In this document: positions 43,718 to 52,158 of the stretch, piece by piece
Layout: each line of letters starts with the position of its first letter
How positions within the stretch are numbered: the stretch's first letter is position 1
Assembly: GCA_049889095.1 (NCBI GenBank)
Contig: JBLJFK010000001.1
Strand: one strand, 5' to 3'
Length of the DNA stretch: 64,000 nucleotides
Source: Ewingella sp049889095
GTDB lineage: Bacteria > Pseudomonadota > Gammaproteobacteria > Enterobacterales > Enterobacteriaceae
Notes under the pieces: model-generated
What the model was told of the DNA's origin: nothing
What the model saw: only the letters and a program-made list of their open reading frames with translations
Database searches by the model: none
Made by a program: the position numbers and the translations under genes

Positions 43718-45250
43718 CTAGTCGGGGCGGAATGTTTGCAAATCTGTGGGCAACTTAACACTTATGCGGGTGCCCTGATGTTGCTCAAGCAGCCATTCAC
43801 CCCCCAGTGCGCGCACCCGTTCTTCGATACCGCGCAGCCCGAAGCCTTCTTTGACGGGGTGGGTAAAGCCGATACCGTTGTCGATGACTTCAAGTACCAG
43901 CATCTGATTTTGCTGCGTCAGGTTGACGCGCACTCGCGTGGCGCTGGCGTGTTTATTAATGTTATTGAGCAACTCCTGCACCAACCGGTAGAGCGTGAAA
44001 ATCAGCGTGTCGTCGGTGGGGACGGTAGCGAGCTGGTAGTTGAGTTGGAAATCGATATCCTGCTGGGCGAAGGCGAACTCATCAGCCAGATGGTGCAGCG
44101 CTTTGTCGAGGGCCATTTCATCCAGTACCGGCGGGCGCAACTGGCGTAAAAGCTGGCGGGTGGTGTGGTGAATTCGCTGGGATAGCTCGCCGATCTGCCT
44201 GGCCGCGCTGTGGGTTGCCGGGCCGTGCGGGCTGCGGTCAACTAACATCGCCTGAATTTGAATTGCGGTAATGTTCTGGCCGATTTCATCATGCAGTTCA
44301 CGGGCGATCTCCTTGCGCACCGCTTCTTCGGTATGCACCAGCCGTTCGGTCAACTGCCGGCGGGTATGCAGTTCCTGCTCAAGCTGTAAACGGTAGCGGT
44401 TGAGGTGCGAGGCTAGCTGCTGCTGACGACTGATGGCGATCCCCAGTCCAATGCCGAGCAGTGCCTGCGTGGACAGAAACAGTTCCAGCTCGAGTAAATC
44501 ATTGAAGGCGCCGCTCATCTGGCGGGTAACGGTGATCATCAGGCTGCCGAGCACCGCTGCCAGCACGCCGCCTTGCCAGCCAAAGGCGTAAGCCATCACT
44601 ACGTTGGGCAGGAAGACCAGAATGATCAACAGCCGTTCGACTTCTGGCGCGAGGCTCATTTGCAAACATACGGCAAGGGCGAAGAACAACGAGCACCAGA
44701 TAAGCAAGGAGGTGCGCAGCGGTGGGTCGGGGATCTCCTGTGCCAGCAGATTTTGCAGATGCTGCTGTTTGAGGTATTCGTAAATCAAATAGATAAACGG
44801 CGTCAGCAAAATCCCGCCGGTGAAGGAGGCGAGCAGGGTCTGGCTCAGTGGTGAACTCAGCCACAGGCCGGGGACCGCCATTTGCAGCAGGCTGTTGCCG
44901 GCTACCGCCGCGAGCAGCAACAGCAGGCGCTGCCAGTAGAGCGTAAAACGCCGCCAGACGTGCTGCACCAACGCTGCGGGGATCAGGCTTAGCAGCGGTG
45001 AGAGCAGAATAATCCAGTGTGTTTGCAACTGCTCGCTGTGTAGCCAGACGGCGATACTCATTTCTGACATCAGCATAGCCGGCCAGTAACGGCGCGAGAG
45101 CAGCGTCATCAGTGCCAGCCGCAGGCCTTGCGGCAACAACAGCATCGCCTGCTGACCGTTTTGAGTCAGGTAAAAACTGATCGACCAGAGTGCCAGCCAG
45201 CACAGGCTGTAGAACATCGCCAGCAGTAACGTCAGCCCTATTTTTCGCAC
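43718..45250 (-). CDS. uhpB: UhpB, membrane histidine kinase
   Basis: Sensor kinase of the two-component system for hexose phosphates, 510 residues. The N-terminal half (to about 275) is a MASE1 membrane domain with around eight segments. A linker leads to HisKA_3 with the phosphorylated histidine in KEIARELHDEIGQNITAIQ (His320) and a HATPase domain ending GFGLRGIEERVRALGGEW. The start is GTG, three bases after the uhpA stop, so the two are translationally coupled. Confidence 0.88.
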   Translation of the reverse strand: MRKIGLTLLLAMFYSLCWLALWSISFYLTQNGQQAMLLLPQGLRLALMTLLSRRYWPAMLMSEMSIAVWLHSEQLQTHWIILLSPLLSLIPAALVQHVWRRFTLYWQRLLLLLAAVAGNSLLQMAVPGLWLSSPLSQTLLASFTGGILLTPFIYLIYEYLKQQHLQNLLAQEIPDPPLRTSLLIWCSLFFALAVCLQMSLAPEVERLLIILVFLPNVVMAYAFGWQGGVLAAVLGSLMITVTRQMSGAFNDLLELELFLSTQALLGIGLGIAISRQQQLASHLNRYRLQLEQELHTRRQLTERLVHTEEAVRKEIARELHDEIGQNITAIQIQAMLVDRSPHGPATHSAARQIGELSQRIHHTTRQLLRQLRPPVLDEMALDKALHHLADEFAFAQQDIDFQLNYQLATVPTDDTLIFTLYRLVQELLNNINKHASATRVRVNLTQQNQMLVLEVIDNGIGFTHPVKEGFGLRGIEERVRALGGEWLLEQHQGTRISVKLPTDLQTFRPD

Positions 45251-45253
45251 AGG

Positions 45254-45883
45254 TTAACTTGCGGCGAGGAGTTGATGTTGAATAGCGAAATGCACCAGCT
45301 CGACGGTGGTGTCGCACTGGAGTTTACCGAGGATATTGGCGCGGTGAACGTGGACGGTCTTATGGCTCAGTGCCAGCTGTTCAGCGATGGCTTTAACGCT
45401 CAGTCCGTTAACCAGCAGGTCAAACACTTCACGCTCACGCGGCGTGAGCGACTGTAATGCTTTTGGCGTTTGCTGACTTTGCCGCAGCGCCAGCAGGGCG
45501 TCGGAACACAGGTATCGGCCACCGGCGTGCACTGTGCGCACCGCCTGCACCAGCTCTTCCGGACCGCAGCGTTTGGTGAGGTAACCTCCGGCACCGGCGT
45601 CGAGTGCGCTTTGAACGAAGGCCGTGGTGTCATAAATGCTGAGGATAATGGCGCGAAAATCCGGGCGTTGTTGCCGCAGTCTGGTCAACAGGCTAAGCCC
45701 GCTTTCGTCTGGCATAGCGATATCCATCACCGCCACGTCAATATTCATTTTCAGCAGCGACGACCAGGCGCTGGCCGCCGACGCATACTGGCCGACGATC
45801 TGGATATCCTGTTCAAGGCCAAGCAGTTGAGCAAAACCGGAGCGCACCACCACGTGGTCATCAATCAAAGCAACATTAATCAT
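45254..45883 (-). CDS. uhpA: UhpA, response regulator (LuxR/NarL family)
   Basis: Receiver and LuxR-type DNA-binding domains, 209 residues. The acidic pocket is IDDH near residue 8 and the phosphorylated aspartate is Asp54 in AVMDIAMPDE; lysine lies in GGYLTKRCGPEEL. The HTH is SLTPREREVFDLLVNGLSVK. First gene of the reverse-strand set uhpA-uhpB-uhpC-afuA-afuB-afuC, so in this genome UhpA probably activates afuABC in place of uhpT; that step is inference from gene order. Confidence 0.88.
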   Translation of the reverse strand: MINVALIDDHVVVRSGFAQLLGLEQDIQIVGQYASAASAWSSLLKMNIDVAVMDIAMPDESGLSLLTRLRQQRPDFRAIILSIYDTTAFVQSALDAGAGGYLTKRCGPEELVQAVRTVHAGGRYLCSDALLALRQSQQTPKALQSLTPREREVFDLLVNGLSVKAIAEQLALSHKTVHVHRANILGKLQCDTTVELVHFAIQHQLLAAS

Positions 45884-45984
45884 TAGGCGTAACTAAATGT
45901 AAATGGAGTTCGCATAATGGTCATGAATGCTGGTGGATGGCAACTGCCAAGTGTCGAAATGCCGGGCACGTAACAGAATTTGAG

Positions 45985-46950
45985 TTAACTCAATACTCGC
46001 AAGGGTTCACCGGCCAGAAATGCCTCGATATTTTCGACGGCTTCGGTGAAGTAGGTCTGATAATTCCCATCAGCGACGTATCCCAGATGCGGCGTCGACA
46101 GCACGTTGTGCAGCGTGCGCAGTGGATGACCGGCGGGCAGCGGTTCTACGTCAAATACATCCAGGCCTGCACCACCGATGCTGCCAGCTTCAAGTGCGGC
46201 AATCAGGGCCGGTTGGTCGACAATGGCAGCCCGCGAGGTGTTAATCAGCAGGGCCGAGGACTTCATCAGCGCCAGATCGGCCGCGTCGAGCAATCCGCGG
46301 GTGCGTTCGCTTAATACGAGATGAATCGATACCACGTCGCTGTTGGCTAGCAGTGCTTCTTTACTGTCGGCAAAATCGACGCCGCAAAGTGCAGCGCGCT
46401 CTGCGGTCAGGTTCTGGCTCCAGGCCACTACGTGCATACCAAAAGCCTGCGCGATCACCGCCATCTTCTGACCCATTTTCCCCAGCCCGATCAGTCCCAG
46501 ACGTTTGCCACTCAGACCAAAACCGACCGTGCTCTGCCATGGGCCGTCATGGCGCAGCGAGGTGTTTTCCTCGATCAGATGCCGCGCCAGCCCGAGGATC
46601 AGTGCCCAGGTCAACTCGACCGGCGCACTGCCGCTGCTGCCGGTTCCGCATACTGTCACGCCGTAAGATTTCGCTGCCGCCATATCAACCGAAGCATTGC
46701 GCATTCCCGAGGTGATAAGCAGTTTGAGTTTCGGCAGGCGGGCAAACAGTGATGCGTTAAAGGGCGTGCGCTCACGCATGATGATCACGATCTCAGCGTC
46801 AGCAATGGCTGCTGCCAACTGCGTCTCATCAGCAATATGTTGGCTCAAAACCTGGATTTCAACACGATCTCTGAGCGGTGACCAGTCGGCAAAAGACAGC
46901 GCTACATTTTGGTAATCATCAAGGATGGCACAGTGGATCCTGGCAGACAT
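45985..46950 (-). CDS. D-2-hydroxyacid dehydrogenase family protein
   Basis: NAD(P)-dependent oxidoreductase, 321 residues. Rossmann motif GLIGLGKMGQKMA at about residue 150; catalytic Arg in NTSRAAIVDQ, Glu in GAGLDVFDVEPLP and His in LSTPHLGYVADG. Related proteins include SerA, hydroxypyruvate reductase and many dehydrogenases of unknown substrate. AAGGAACGCCC precedes the ATG. It has no obvious functional partner; uhpA lies 101 bases downstream on the same strand. Confidence 0.85.
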   Translation of the reverse strand: MSARIHCAILDDYQNVALSFADWSPLRDRVEIQVLSQHIADETQLAAAIADAEIVIIMRERTPFNASLFARLPKLKLLITSGMRNASVDMAAAKSYGVTVCGTGSSGSAPVELTWALILGLARHLIEENTSLRHDGPWQSTVGFGLSGKRLGLIGLGKMGQKMAVIAQAFGMHVVAWSQNLTAERAALCGVDFADSKEALLANSDVVSIHLVLSERTRGLLDAADLALMKSSALLINTSRAAIVDQPALIAALEAGSIGGAGLDVFDVEPLPAGHPLRTLHNVLSTPHLGYVADGNYQTYFTEAVENIEAFLAGEPLRVLS

Positions 46951-47012
46951 GGGCGTTCCTTATGGCAAATATCAGGCGGAGAGTGATTTATAGCACTGGC
47001 GTTGCCAAAGAC

Positions 47013-47045
47013 AAAAGCCGCCCTGAATAATCAGTGCGGCTTTTT
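47013..47045. terminator. Terminator below the small exported peptide gene
   Basis: AAAAGCCGC and GCGGCTTTT form a nine-base stem around a 14-base loop, with T-runs on both sides. It serves the reverse-strand peptide gene ending at 47087. Confidence 0.8.
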
Positions 47046-47086
47046 ACTCTCAGGCAATTTTACTATCACGTAATAAACCAGAAAAC

Positions 47087-47224
47087 TCATTTTCCGGCGT
47101 GATAAGTACCGTCATAGTATGTGCTTTCAGGGATATGGTCATCATCCTGCTGACACGCAGCAAAGACCTGAAATGTCGAGCACATCGTCATCAGCAACGC
47201 GACCAGGGACATAATCTTGTTCAC
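47087..47224 (-). CDS. Small exported peptide of 45 residues
   Basis: Reverse-strand frame from GTG 47224 to TGA 47087, preceded by a perfect AAGGAG six bases upstream and followed by a terminator. The product starts with Lys and a hydrophobic stretch (MSLVALLMTMCSTFQVFAA) typical of a signal peptide, then a short acidic, hydrophilic tail (CQQDDDHIPESTYYDG) ending HAGK. Cleavage after VFA or VFAA is likely, leaving about 23 residues. No family is recognised. It is short, but the ribosome-binding site, signal peptide and terminator together make it credible. Confidence 0.65.
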   Translation of the reverse strand: MNKIMSLVALLMTMCSTFQVFAACQQDDDHIPESTYYDGTYHAGK

Positions 47225-47453
47225 CTAAAACTCCTTTTAAGTAAGCTGAGTAATGCTGTCATTACCTTATCAAAGCTAATGAGTGAGCCTAAATACTAGC
47301 AGCCAGCGAACCGGGAAATGGTGCGTTATCTCTCTTTTTTGGATGCGAAATTAATTACTTAAGTAAAAAAATCAATGTGTTTTGTAAATATTCCAAAGGG
47401 ACGTGCTGCACTGAGAATATATTCGCCGGGTTATCAGATTCACACCGTCAATC

Positions 47454-48239
47454 CTATATAACCCTGCCCAGTCTGGCCGAAAGGGAAGCGGCAATATCCA
47501 CCAGTTTACAGCCGATAGTATCGACGGTTGATGCGGAAGCTTCCTGTTCCAACATACTCACGGCCAGACCCGCCACGACGTGACCTGAAAAATCATGAAC
47601 CGGGGCACCAATGCAGAACATCCCTTCACGGACCTGTCCGTCATCTATCGAATAGCCACGTTGGCGGGCGAGCGCTAATTCTCGTAATAACGGTTCGAGT
47701 GACGCCACGCTGTGAGCCGTAAGCGGCTGAGGCCAGTCAGTATCAAAGCGACGACAGATATCCTCATCATTCAGGGTGCTGAGAATCGCTTTGCCGGTTG
47801 CGGTAAAGGGGGCGGGGAGGCGCATTCCGATACGGAATGTAAACCCCAACGCGGCCTTGCTGTTGGAGCAGGCGACGTAAACGACTTGCTGTCCATCCAA
47901 TACCGTCAGGGTGACGGTGAAGTCACCCAGTTCGCGCCGTTCTTGCAAGAGTCGCTGGAATTCCTCGACCAGACCTGTCTGGCTAAGAAAGGCGTTAGCC
48001 CAATGCATTACACGCGCCCCTACCCGATAGGTCCCCGCGTCAGTACGAATCAACATTCCCAAATCCACCAGCGCGGCGCATAGGCCGTGTGCAGAACTTT
48101 TAGGCAGGCCGAGTATCGCTACGATCTCAGTAAAGGTTGGAGGAGTGGGAAGTTCACTTACTGCATCCAGAATTTGTATGGCACGTCGTAATGCTGGCGC
48201 ACTGTTTCCGGACGTCTCTGTCTGTGCATTTTTCGGCAT
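47454..48239 (-). CDS. blcR: IclR-family repressor of the lactone operon (BlcR/AttJ-like)
   Basis: IclR-type regulator, 261 residues from ATG 48239 (MPKNAQTETSGNSAPALRRA). The winged helix is at about residues 15-75 (TFTEIVAILGLPKSSAHGLC) and the effector domain follows, with FRIGMRLPAPFTATGKAIL and YSIDDGQVREGMFCIGAPV. In Agrobacterium, BlcR represses blcABC and is released by succinic semialdehyde or gamma-hydroxybutyrate. The gene here is divergent from the same three enzymes. GTG 48290 is a possible longer start but lies against the operator. Confidence 0.78.
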   Translation of the reverse strand: MPKNAQTETSGNSAPALRRAIQILDAVSELPTPPTFTEIVAILGLPKSSAHGLCAALVDLGMLIRTDAGTYRVGARVMHWANAFLSQTGLVEEFQRLLQERRELGDFTVTLTVLDGQQVVYVACSNSKAALGFTFRIGMRLPAPFTATGKAILSTLNDEDICRRFDTDWPQPLTAHSVASLEPLLRELALARQRGYSIDDGQVREGMFCIGAPVHDFSGHVVAGLAVSMLEQEASASTVDTIGCKLVDIAASLSARLGRVI

Positions 48240-48290
48240 GGATCTCACTTTTTTTAACAGTAATTTGACGTTTGCTCGATTCTTGTTCAC

Positions 48291-48327
48291 AATTCAATAC
48301 AGTGAATTTAGTTCAATATACTGAACT
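48291..48327. promoter_or_regulatory. Twin inverted-repeat operator of the lactone operon
   Basis: Two perfect inverted repeats lie side by side: AATTCA-ATACAG-TGAATT (48291-48308) and AGTTCA-ATATAC-TGAACT (48310-48327). Both have six-base arms and six-base spacers, with centres 19 bases apart. They sit between blcR and blcA. Such paired sites match how IclR-family tetramers, BlcR included, bind DNA. Confidence 0.8.
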
Positions 48328-48362
48328 TGTAAAGATAAAAGATAAATTCCCAGGAGGGAAAC

Positions 48363-49817
48363 ATGCTCAATTTACGCGATCCATCCTTGTTCAAGGAAGC
48401 CTGCCTTCTCGCAGGAGAATGGCGTTCTGCTGCCGACGGCGCAACCTATCCAGTAACGAACCCAGCGACTGCCGAGATAGTAGCCAATGTTCCCCAGCTT
48501 GCACAGGCAGCTATCGAAGAGGCGATCTCCGTCGCGCAGCAGGCTTTTTTACTCTGGCGTCAGAAAACCGCCAAAGAGCGCTGCGTGGTATTACGTCGTT
48601 GGTTTGATCTCATCACTGAAAACAGTGCTGATCTTGCCGCAATCATGACCGCAGAGCAGGGCAAACCCCTGGCAGAGTCCCGTGGAGAAGTGACCTATGC
48701 CGCGTCATTTATTGATTGGTTTGCCGAAGAGGGCAAGCGTACTTACGGCGACATGATCCCTTCGCCGCAGTCTGATAAGCGCCTGATGGTACTGAAACAA
48801 CCGGTGGGTGTCTGTGCTGCGATCACTCCCTGGAACTTCCCTGCGGCGATGATCACCCGTAAAGCCGCGCCTGCGCTGGCTGCGGGCTGCGTAATGATCG
48901 TCAAACCCGCAGAACAAACACCGCTGACCGCATTTGCGTTGGGCGAACTGGCGATACGTGCGGGGATCCCGGCGGGGGTTCTGCAAATCGTCACGGGCGA
49001 TGCAAAAATCATTGGCGGCGTGTTGACGAAGAGTGATGTGGTTAGAAAACTCTCTTTCACCGGCTCAACGCCGATCGGACGTCTGCTGATGGCCCAGTGC
49101 GCACCAACGGTGAAGCGCGTTTCCCTGGAGCTGGGTGGTAACGCGCCATTTATCGTTTTTGATGACGCGGATATTGAGGCAGCCATTGAAGGCGCGGTGC
49201 AATCCAAGTTCCGCAATGCCGGTCAAACCTGCGTATGTACTAACCGTTTTCTGGTGCAGTCCGGTATTTACGATCGGTTTGCACAGCGTCTGGCGGAGCG
49301 AGTCAGGGGGCTTACGGTAGGCAACGGCGCTGAAGAGGGCGTTCTGATTGGCCCGCTTATTGATGAGGATGCGGTAGCTAAAGTCGAGAGCCACATTCAG
49401 GATGCAAAAAATAAGGGCGGTGAGGTATTGGTGGGCGGCCACCGGCACACGTCTGGTGGCCTGTTTGTTGAGCCAACGGTGCTCGTCAACGTCACTCGCG
49501 ACATGTTGATTGCGCGGGAAGAAACTTTCGGCCCTGTTGCACCTCTGTTCCGTTTTGATACGGAAGAAGAGGCGGTGGCAATGGCTAATGACACTGAATT
49601 CGGTCTGGCGGCGTATTTCTTTACCGAAAACAGCAAAAGAATGTGGCGGGTCGCGGAGGCGCTGGAGTATGGCATGGTCGGTCATAACACCGGGCTTATC
49701 TCCAACGAAGTCGCACCGTTTGGAGGAATGAAACAGTCAGGGATCGGCAGAGAAGGTTCAAAATACGGTATCGACGAATATCTTGAGATTAAATATTTCT
49801 GTACATCTGTAGGGTGA
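48363..49817 (+). CDS. blcA: Succinic semialdehyde dehydrogenase (BlcA/AttK-like)
   Basis: NAD(P)-dependent aldehyde dehydrogenase of the GabD group, 484 residues; oxidises succinic semialdehyde to succinate. Catalytic Cys290 in NAGQTCVCTNR and Glu256 in SLELGGNAPFI; cofactor site in ITPWNFPAAMITRKAAPALA and FTGSTPIGRLL. AGGAGGGAAAC precedes the ATG, a very strong site. It is the last enzyme of lactone breakdown: lactone to gamma-hydroxybutyrate (lactonase), to semialdehyde (alcohol dehydrogenase), to succinate. Confidence 0.85.
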   Translation: MLNLRDPSLFKEACLLAGEWRSAADGATYPVTNPATAEIVANVPQLAQAAIEEAISVAQQAFLLWRQKTAKERCVVLRRWFDLITENSADLAAIMTAEQGKPLAESRGEVTYAASFIDWFAEEGKRTYGDMIPSPQSDKRLMVLKQPVGVCAAITPWNFPAAMITRKAAPALAAGCVMIVKPAEQTPLTAFALGELAIRAGIPAGVLQIVTGDAKIIGGVLTKSDVVRKLSFTGSTPIGRLLMAQCAPTVKRVSLELGGNAPFIVFDDADIEAAIEGAVQSKFRNAGQTCVCTNRFLVQSGIYDRFAQRLAERVRGLTVGNGAEEGVLIGPLIDEDAVAKVESHIQDAKNKGGEVLVGGHRHTSGGLFVEPTVLVNVTRDMLIAREETFGPVAPLFRFDTEEEAVAMANDTEFGLAAYFFTENSKRMWRVAEALEYGMVGHNTGLISNEVAPFGGMKQSGIGREGSKYGIDEYLEIKYFCTSVG

Positions 49818-49878
49818 ATATCGCGCTTTACGATGAAAACTCACCCACGTTAAATCACCAGGAAAGAGGGAAAGTATT

Positions 49879-51045
49879 ATGTCAGATGCTATGAAGCCCT
49901 TTGAATTCAGAACAGTGCCATCGATGCTGGTGGAATGGTCAGGTGCGCAACGCCTGGGCGAGATCCTGTCTGGCCGTTTTACTGCCCGTAAAGCGCTGAT
50001 TGTGACAGATGGCGGGCTGGTAAAAGCAGGCTTATTAGAGCCGGTGGAAAAGAACCTACGCGAACATGGGTTCGATGTGGTGGTTTTCGACCGGGTGATT
50101 GCTGATCCGCCGGAAGCTATCGTCCTTGAAGCTGCACGTCTTGCCCAGGAGCAGCACATCGATATCGTGATTGGTCTTGGCGGTGGGTCGTCGCTGGATG
50201 TGGCAAAACTGACGGCAATTCTGGCGCACTCCGAACAAGATCTCAGTGGGTTGTACGGTATTGATAATGTTCAGGGCGAACGATTGCCGCTGGTGCAGAT
50301 CCCCACTACCGCGGGTACGGGCTCGGAGGTGACCAATATTGCCATTCTCACCACGGGCGAAACCACCAAGATGGGCGTGGTTTCCCGCCAGCTCTATTGT
50401 GATTTTGTTTTGTTGGATGCGGAATTAACCGTTGGATTACCTGCGACACATACCGCCGCGACGGGTATTGATGCAATGGTTCATGCCATTGAGTCTTACA
50501 CCAGCAAACACAAAAAGAATCCGATGTCCGATGCGCTGGCACGTGAAGCATTACGCCTGATTTCCAAACATCTGGTCACGGCCTGTCGTGACGGTTCCAA
50601 CCGCCAGGCACGCGAGTCCATTCTATTGGGTGCAACCCTGGCCGGTCAGGCTTTCGCTAACTCACCGGTGGCTGCGGTACACGCGCTGGCTTATCCGCTT
50701 GGCGGCCATTACCACATTCCCCACGGTCTCTCGAATGCGCTGATGCTTGGTGCAGTGCTGCGTTATAACGCCAAAGTTGCGGCACCGTTATATGGGGAAC
50801 TGGCTGACGTACTCAACGTGGGCGGCGAAGGAGACGTACAGACGCGTTGCAACGCGTTTATTGATGCAATGATCAGCATCATGGATGAAAGCGGTGCGCC
50901 GAGACGTTTACGCGACGTCGGGGTGAAAGAGGATACGCTGGCGTTGCTGGCCTCAGACGCGATGAAACAGACCCGCCTTCTGACCAATAATCCGGTCGAG
51001 GTAAAAGAGGCTGACGCTTTGGCGCTTTACCAGGAAGCTTTTTGA
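49879..51045 (+). CDS. blcB: Iron-containing alcohol dehydrogenase (BlcB/AttL-like)
   Basis: Group III metal-dependent alcohol dehydrogenase, 388 residues; the likely role is oxidation of gamma-hydroxybutyrate to succinic semialdehyde. Cofactor region VIGLGGGSSLDVAKLTA and IPTTAGTGSEVTNIA; metal ligands in TGIDAMVHAIESY and VHALAYPLGGHYHIPHGLSN. The ATG follows AGGAAAGAGGGAAAG, and 61 bases separate it from blcA. In E. coli no such gene adjoins gabD, so the pairing points to the Agrobacterium-type lactone pathway. Confidence 0.82.
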   Translation: MSDAMKPFEFRTVPSMLVEWSGAQRLGEILSGRFTARKALIVTDGGLVKAGLLEPVEKNLREHGFDVVVFDRVIADPPEAIVLEAARLAQEQHIDIVIGLGGGSSLDVAKLTAILAHSEQDLSGLYGIDNVQGERLPLVQIPTTAGTGSEVTNIAILTTGETTKMGVVSRQLYCDFVLLDAELTVGLPATHTAATGIDAMVHAIESYTSKHKKNPMSDALAREALRLISKHLVTACRDGSNRQARESILLGATLAGQAFANSPVAAVHALAYPLGGHYHIPHGLSNALMLGAVLRYNAKVAAPLYGELADVLNVGGEGDVQTRCNAFIDAMISIMDESGAPRRLRDVGVKEDTLALLASDAMKQTRLLTNNPVEVKEADALALYQEAF

Positions 51046-51094
51046 TCACCATCGCCAACACCCTACGAAGTGAAACGTGAAAGGACATAATAAA

Positions 51095-51886
51095 ATGACC
51101 GATATTCGCTTATATATGTTTCAAACTGGTTCGCTAAAATGCAAAGTCCACAACATCAAAATGAATCAGGGAGTTGGGGCCGATTACGAAATCCCCGTCC
51201 CGTTTTTCCTGCTGACTCATCCAGATGGTCATACGCTGATTGATGGGGGTAATGCCGTGGAAACCGCCACCGATCCCAAAGGCTATTGGGGCGGGATCAC
51301 CGATGTTTATTGGCCGGTAATGCGTGAAGATCAGGGCTGTGTTGCGCAGCTCAAAAATATGGGGATCAATCCTGAAGACATCCGCTATGTGTTGCAGTCG
51401 CACCTGCATCTCGATCACACCGGCGCGATTGGGCGCTTCCCCAATGCGACACACATTGTTCAGCGCCGCGAGTACGAATATGCTTTTACTCCCGACTGGT
51501 TTGCTGCGGGAGGGTATATCAGAAACGACTTTGACCGACCGGGTCTGAAATGGGAGTTTCTGGAAGGCGAGGGCAATGATTTTTATGATATCTATGGCGA
51601 CGGTACGCTGAAGACGGTATTTACACCCGGTCATTCACCCGGGCATCAGTCAATATTGGTCACTTTGCCCAACTCCGGCTCGCTGCTGCTGACTATCGAT
51701 GCAGCATATACTATGGATCACTGGGATGAGAAAGCGCTGCCGGGATTCATGTCCTCAGCCGTTGAGGCTGTGCGCTCGGTGCAGAAGATGCGCATGTTGG
51801 CGAACCGCACAGGCGCGCAAGTGGTGACAGGCCATGATCCGGATGCCTGGCCAACGTTCAGGCACGCGCCTGAATATTATGATTGA
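51095..51886 (+). CDS. blcC: N-acyl homoserine/gamma-butyrolactone lactonase (BlcC/AttM-like)
   Basis: Metallo-beta-lactamase fold lactonase, 263 residues. It carries the dinuclear zinc motif SHLHLDHTG, plus FTPGHSPGHQS, IDAAYT and TGHDPDAW, as in AttM and AiiA. It opens the ring of gamma-butyrolactone and may also degrade acyl-homoserine lactone signals. From recall, the sequence resembles AttM of Agrobacterium across its length, including the start MTDIRLYM. The frame opens at 51077, but ATG 51095 follows AAGGACAT at proper distance. It ends the operon. Confidence 0.82.
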   Translation: MTDIRLYMFQTGSLKCKVHNIKMNQGVGADYEIPVPFFLLTHPDGHTLIDGGNAVETATDPKGYWGGITDVYWPVMREDQGCVAQLKNMGINPEDIRYVLQSHLHLDHTGAIGRFPNATHIVQRREYEYAFTPDWFAAGGYIRNDFDRPGLKWEFLEGEGNDFYDIYGDGTLKTVFTPGHSPGHQSILVTLPNSGSLLLTIDAAYTMDHWDEKALPGFMSSAVEAVRSVQKMRMLANRTGAQVVTGHDPDAWPTFRHAPEYYD

Positions 51887-51919
51887 TAGGGTCGTTGTCA
51901 CATAGAGATATCAATAATG

Positions 51920-51953
51920 AAAAGCCCGCTTAAGTTCTCTTAAGCGGGCTTTT
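51920..51953 (+). terminator. Rho-independent terminator of the lactone operon
   Basis: AAAAGCCCGCTTAAG and CTTAAGCGGGCTTTT form a perfect 15-base stem around TTCT. The left arm recurs beyond katG (54412-54426). Confidence 0.92.
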
Positions 51954-52158
51954 CTCATTTGGATCCTCTGACGGGGATCGCCCTCGCCAGTACCGGACTA
52001 ATATAGAATCAAGGGGAGAATGCCTTCATTGTCAAAACCAACAAAATGAACGCGTAAACTCTAAGGAAAGAACTATCAAATACATAGGGTGATTCAGGTA
52101 TGACTTAGTTAAGTCCACATATAGAGTGGCAATGATAATCCATAAAAGGAGTATAACT

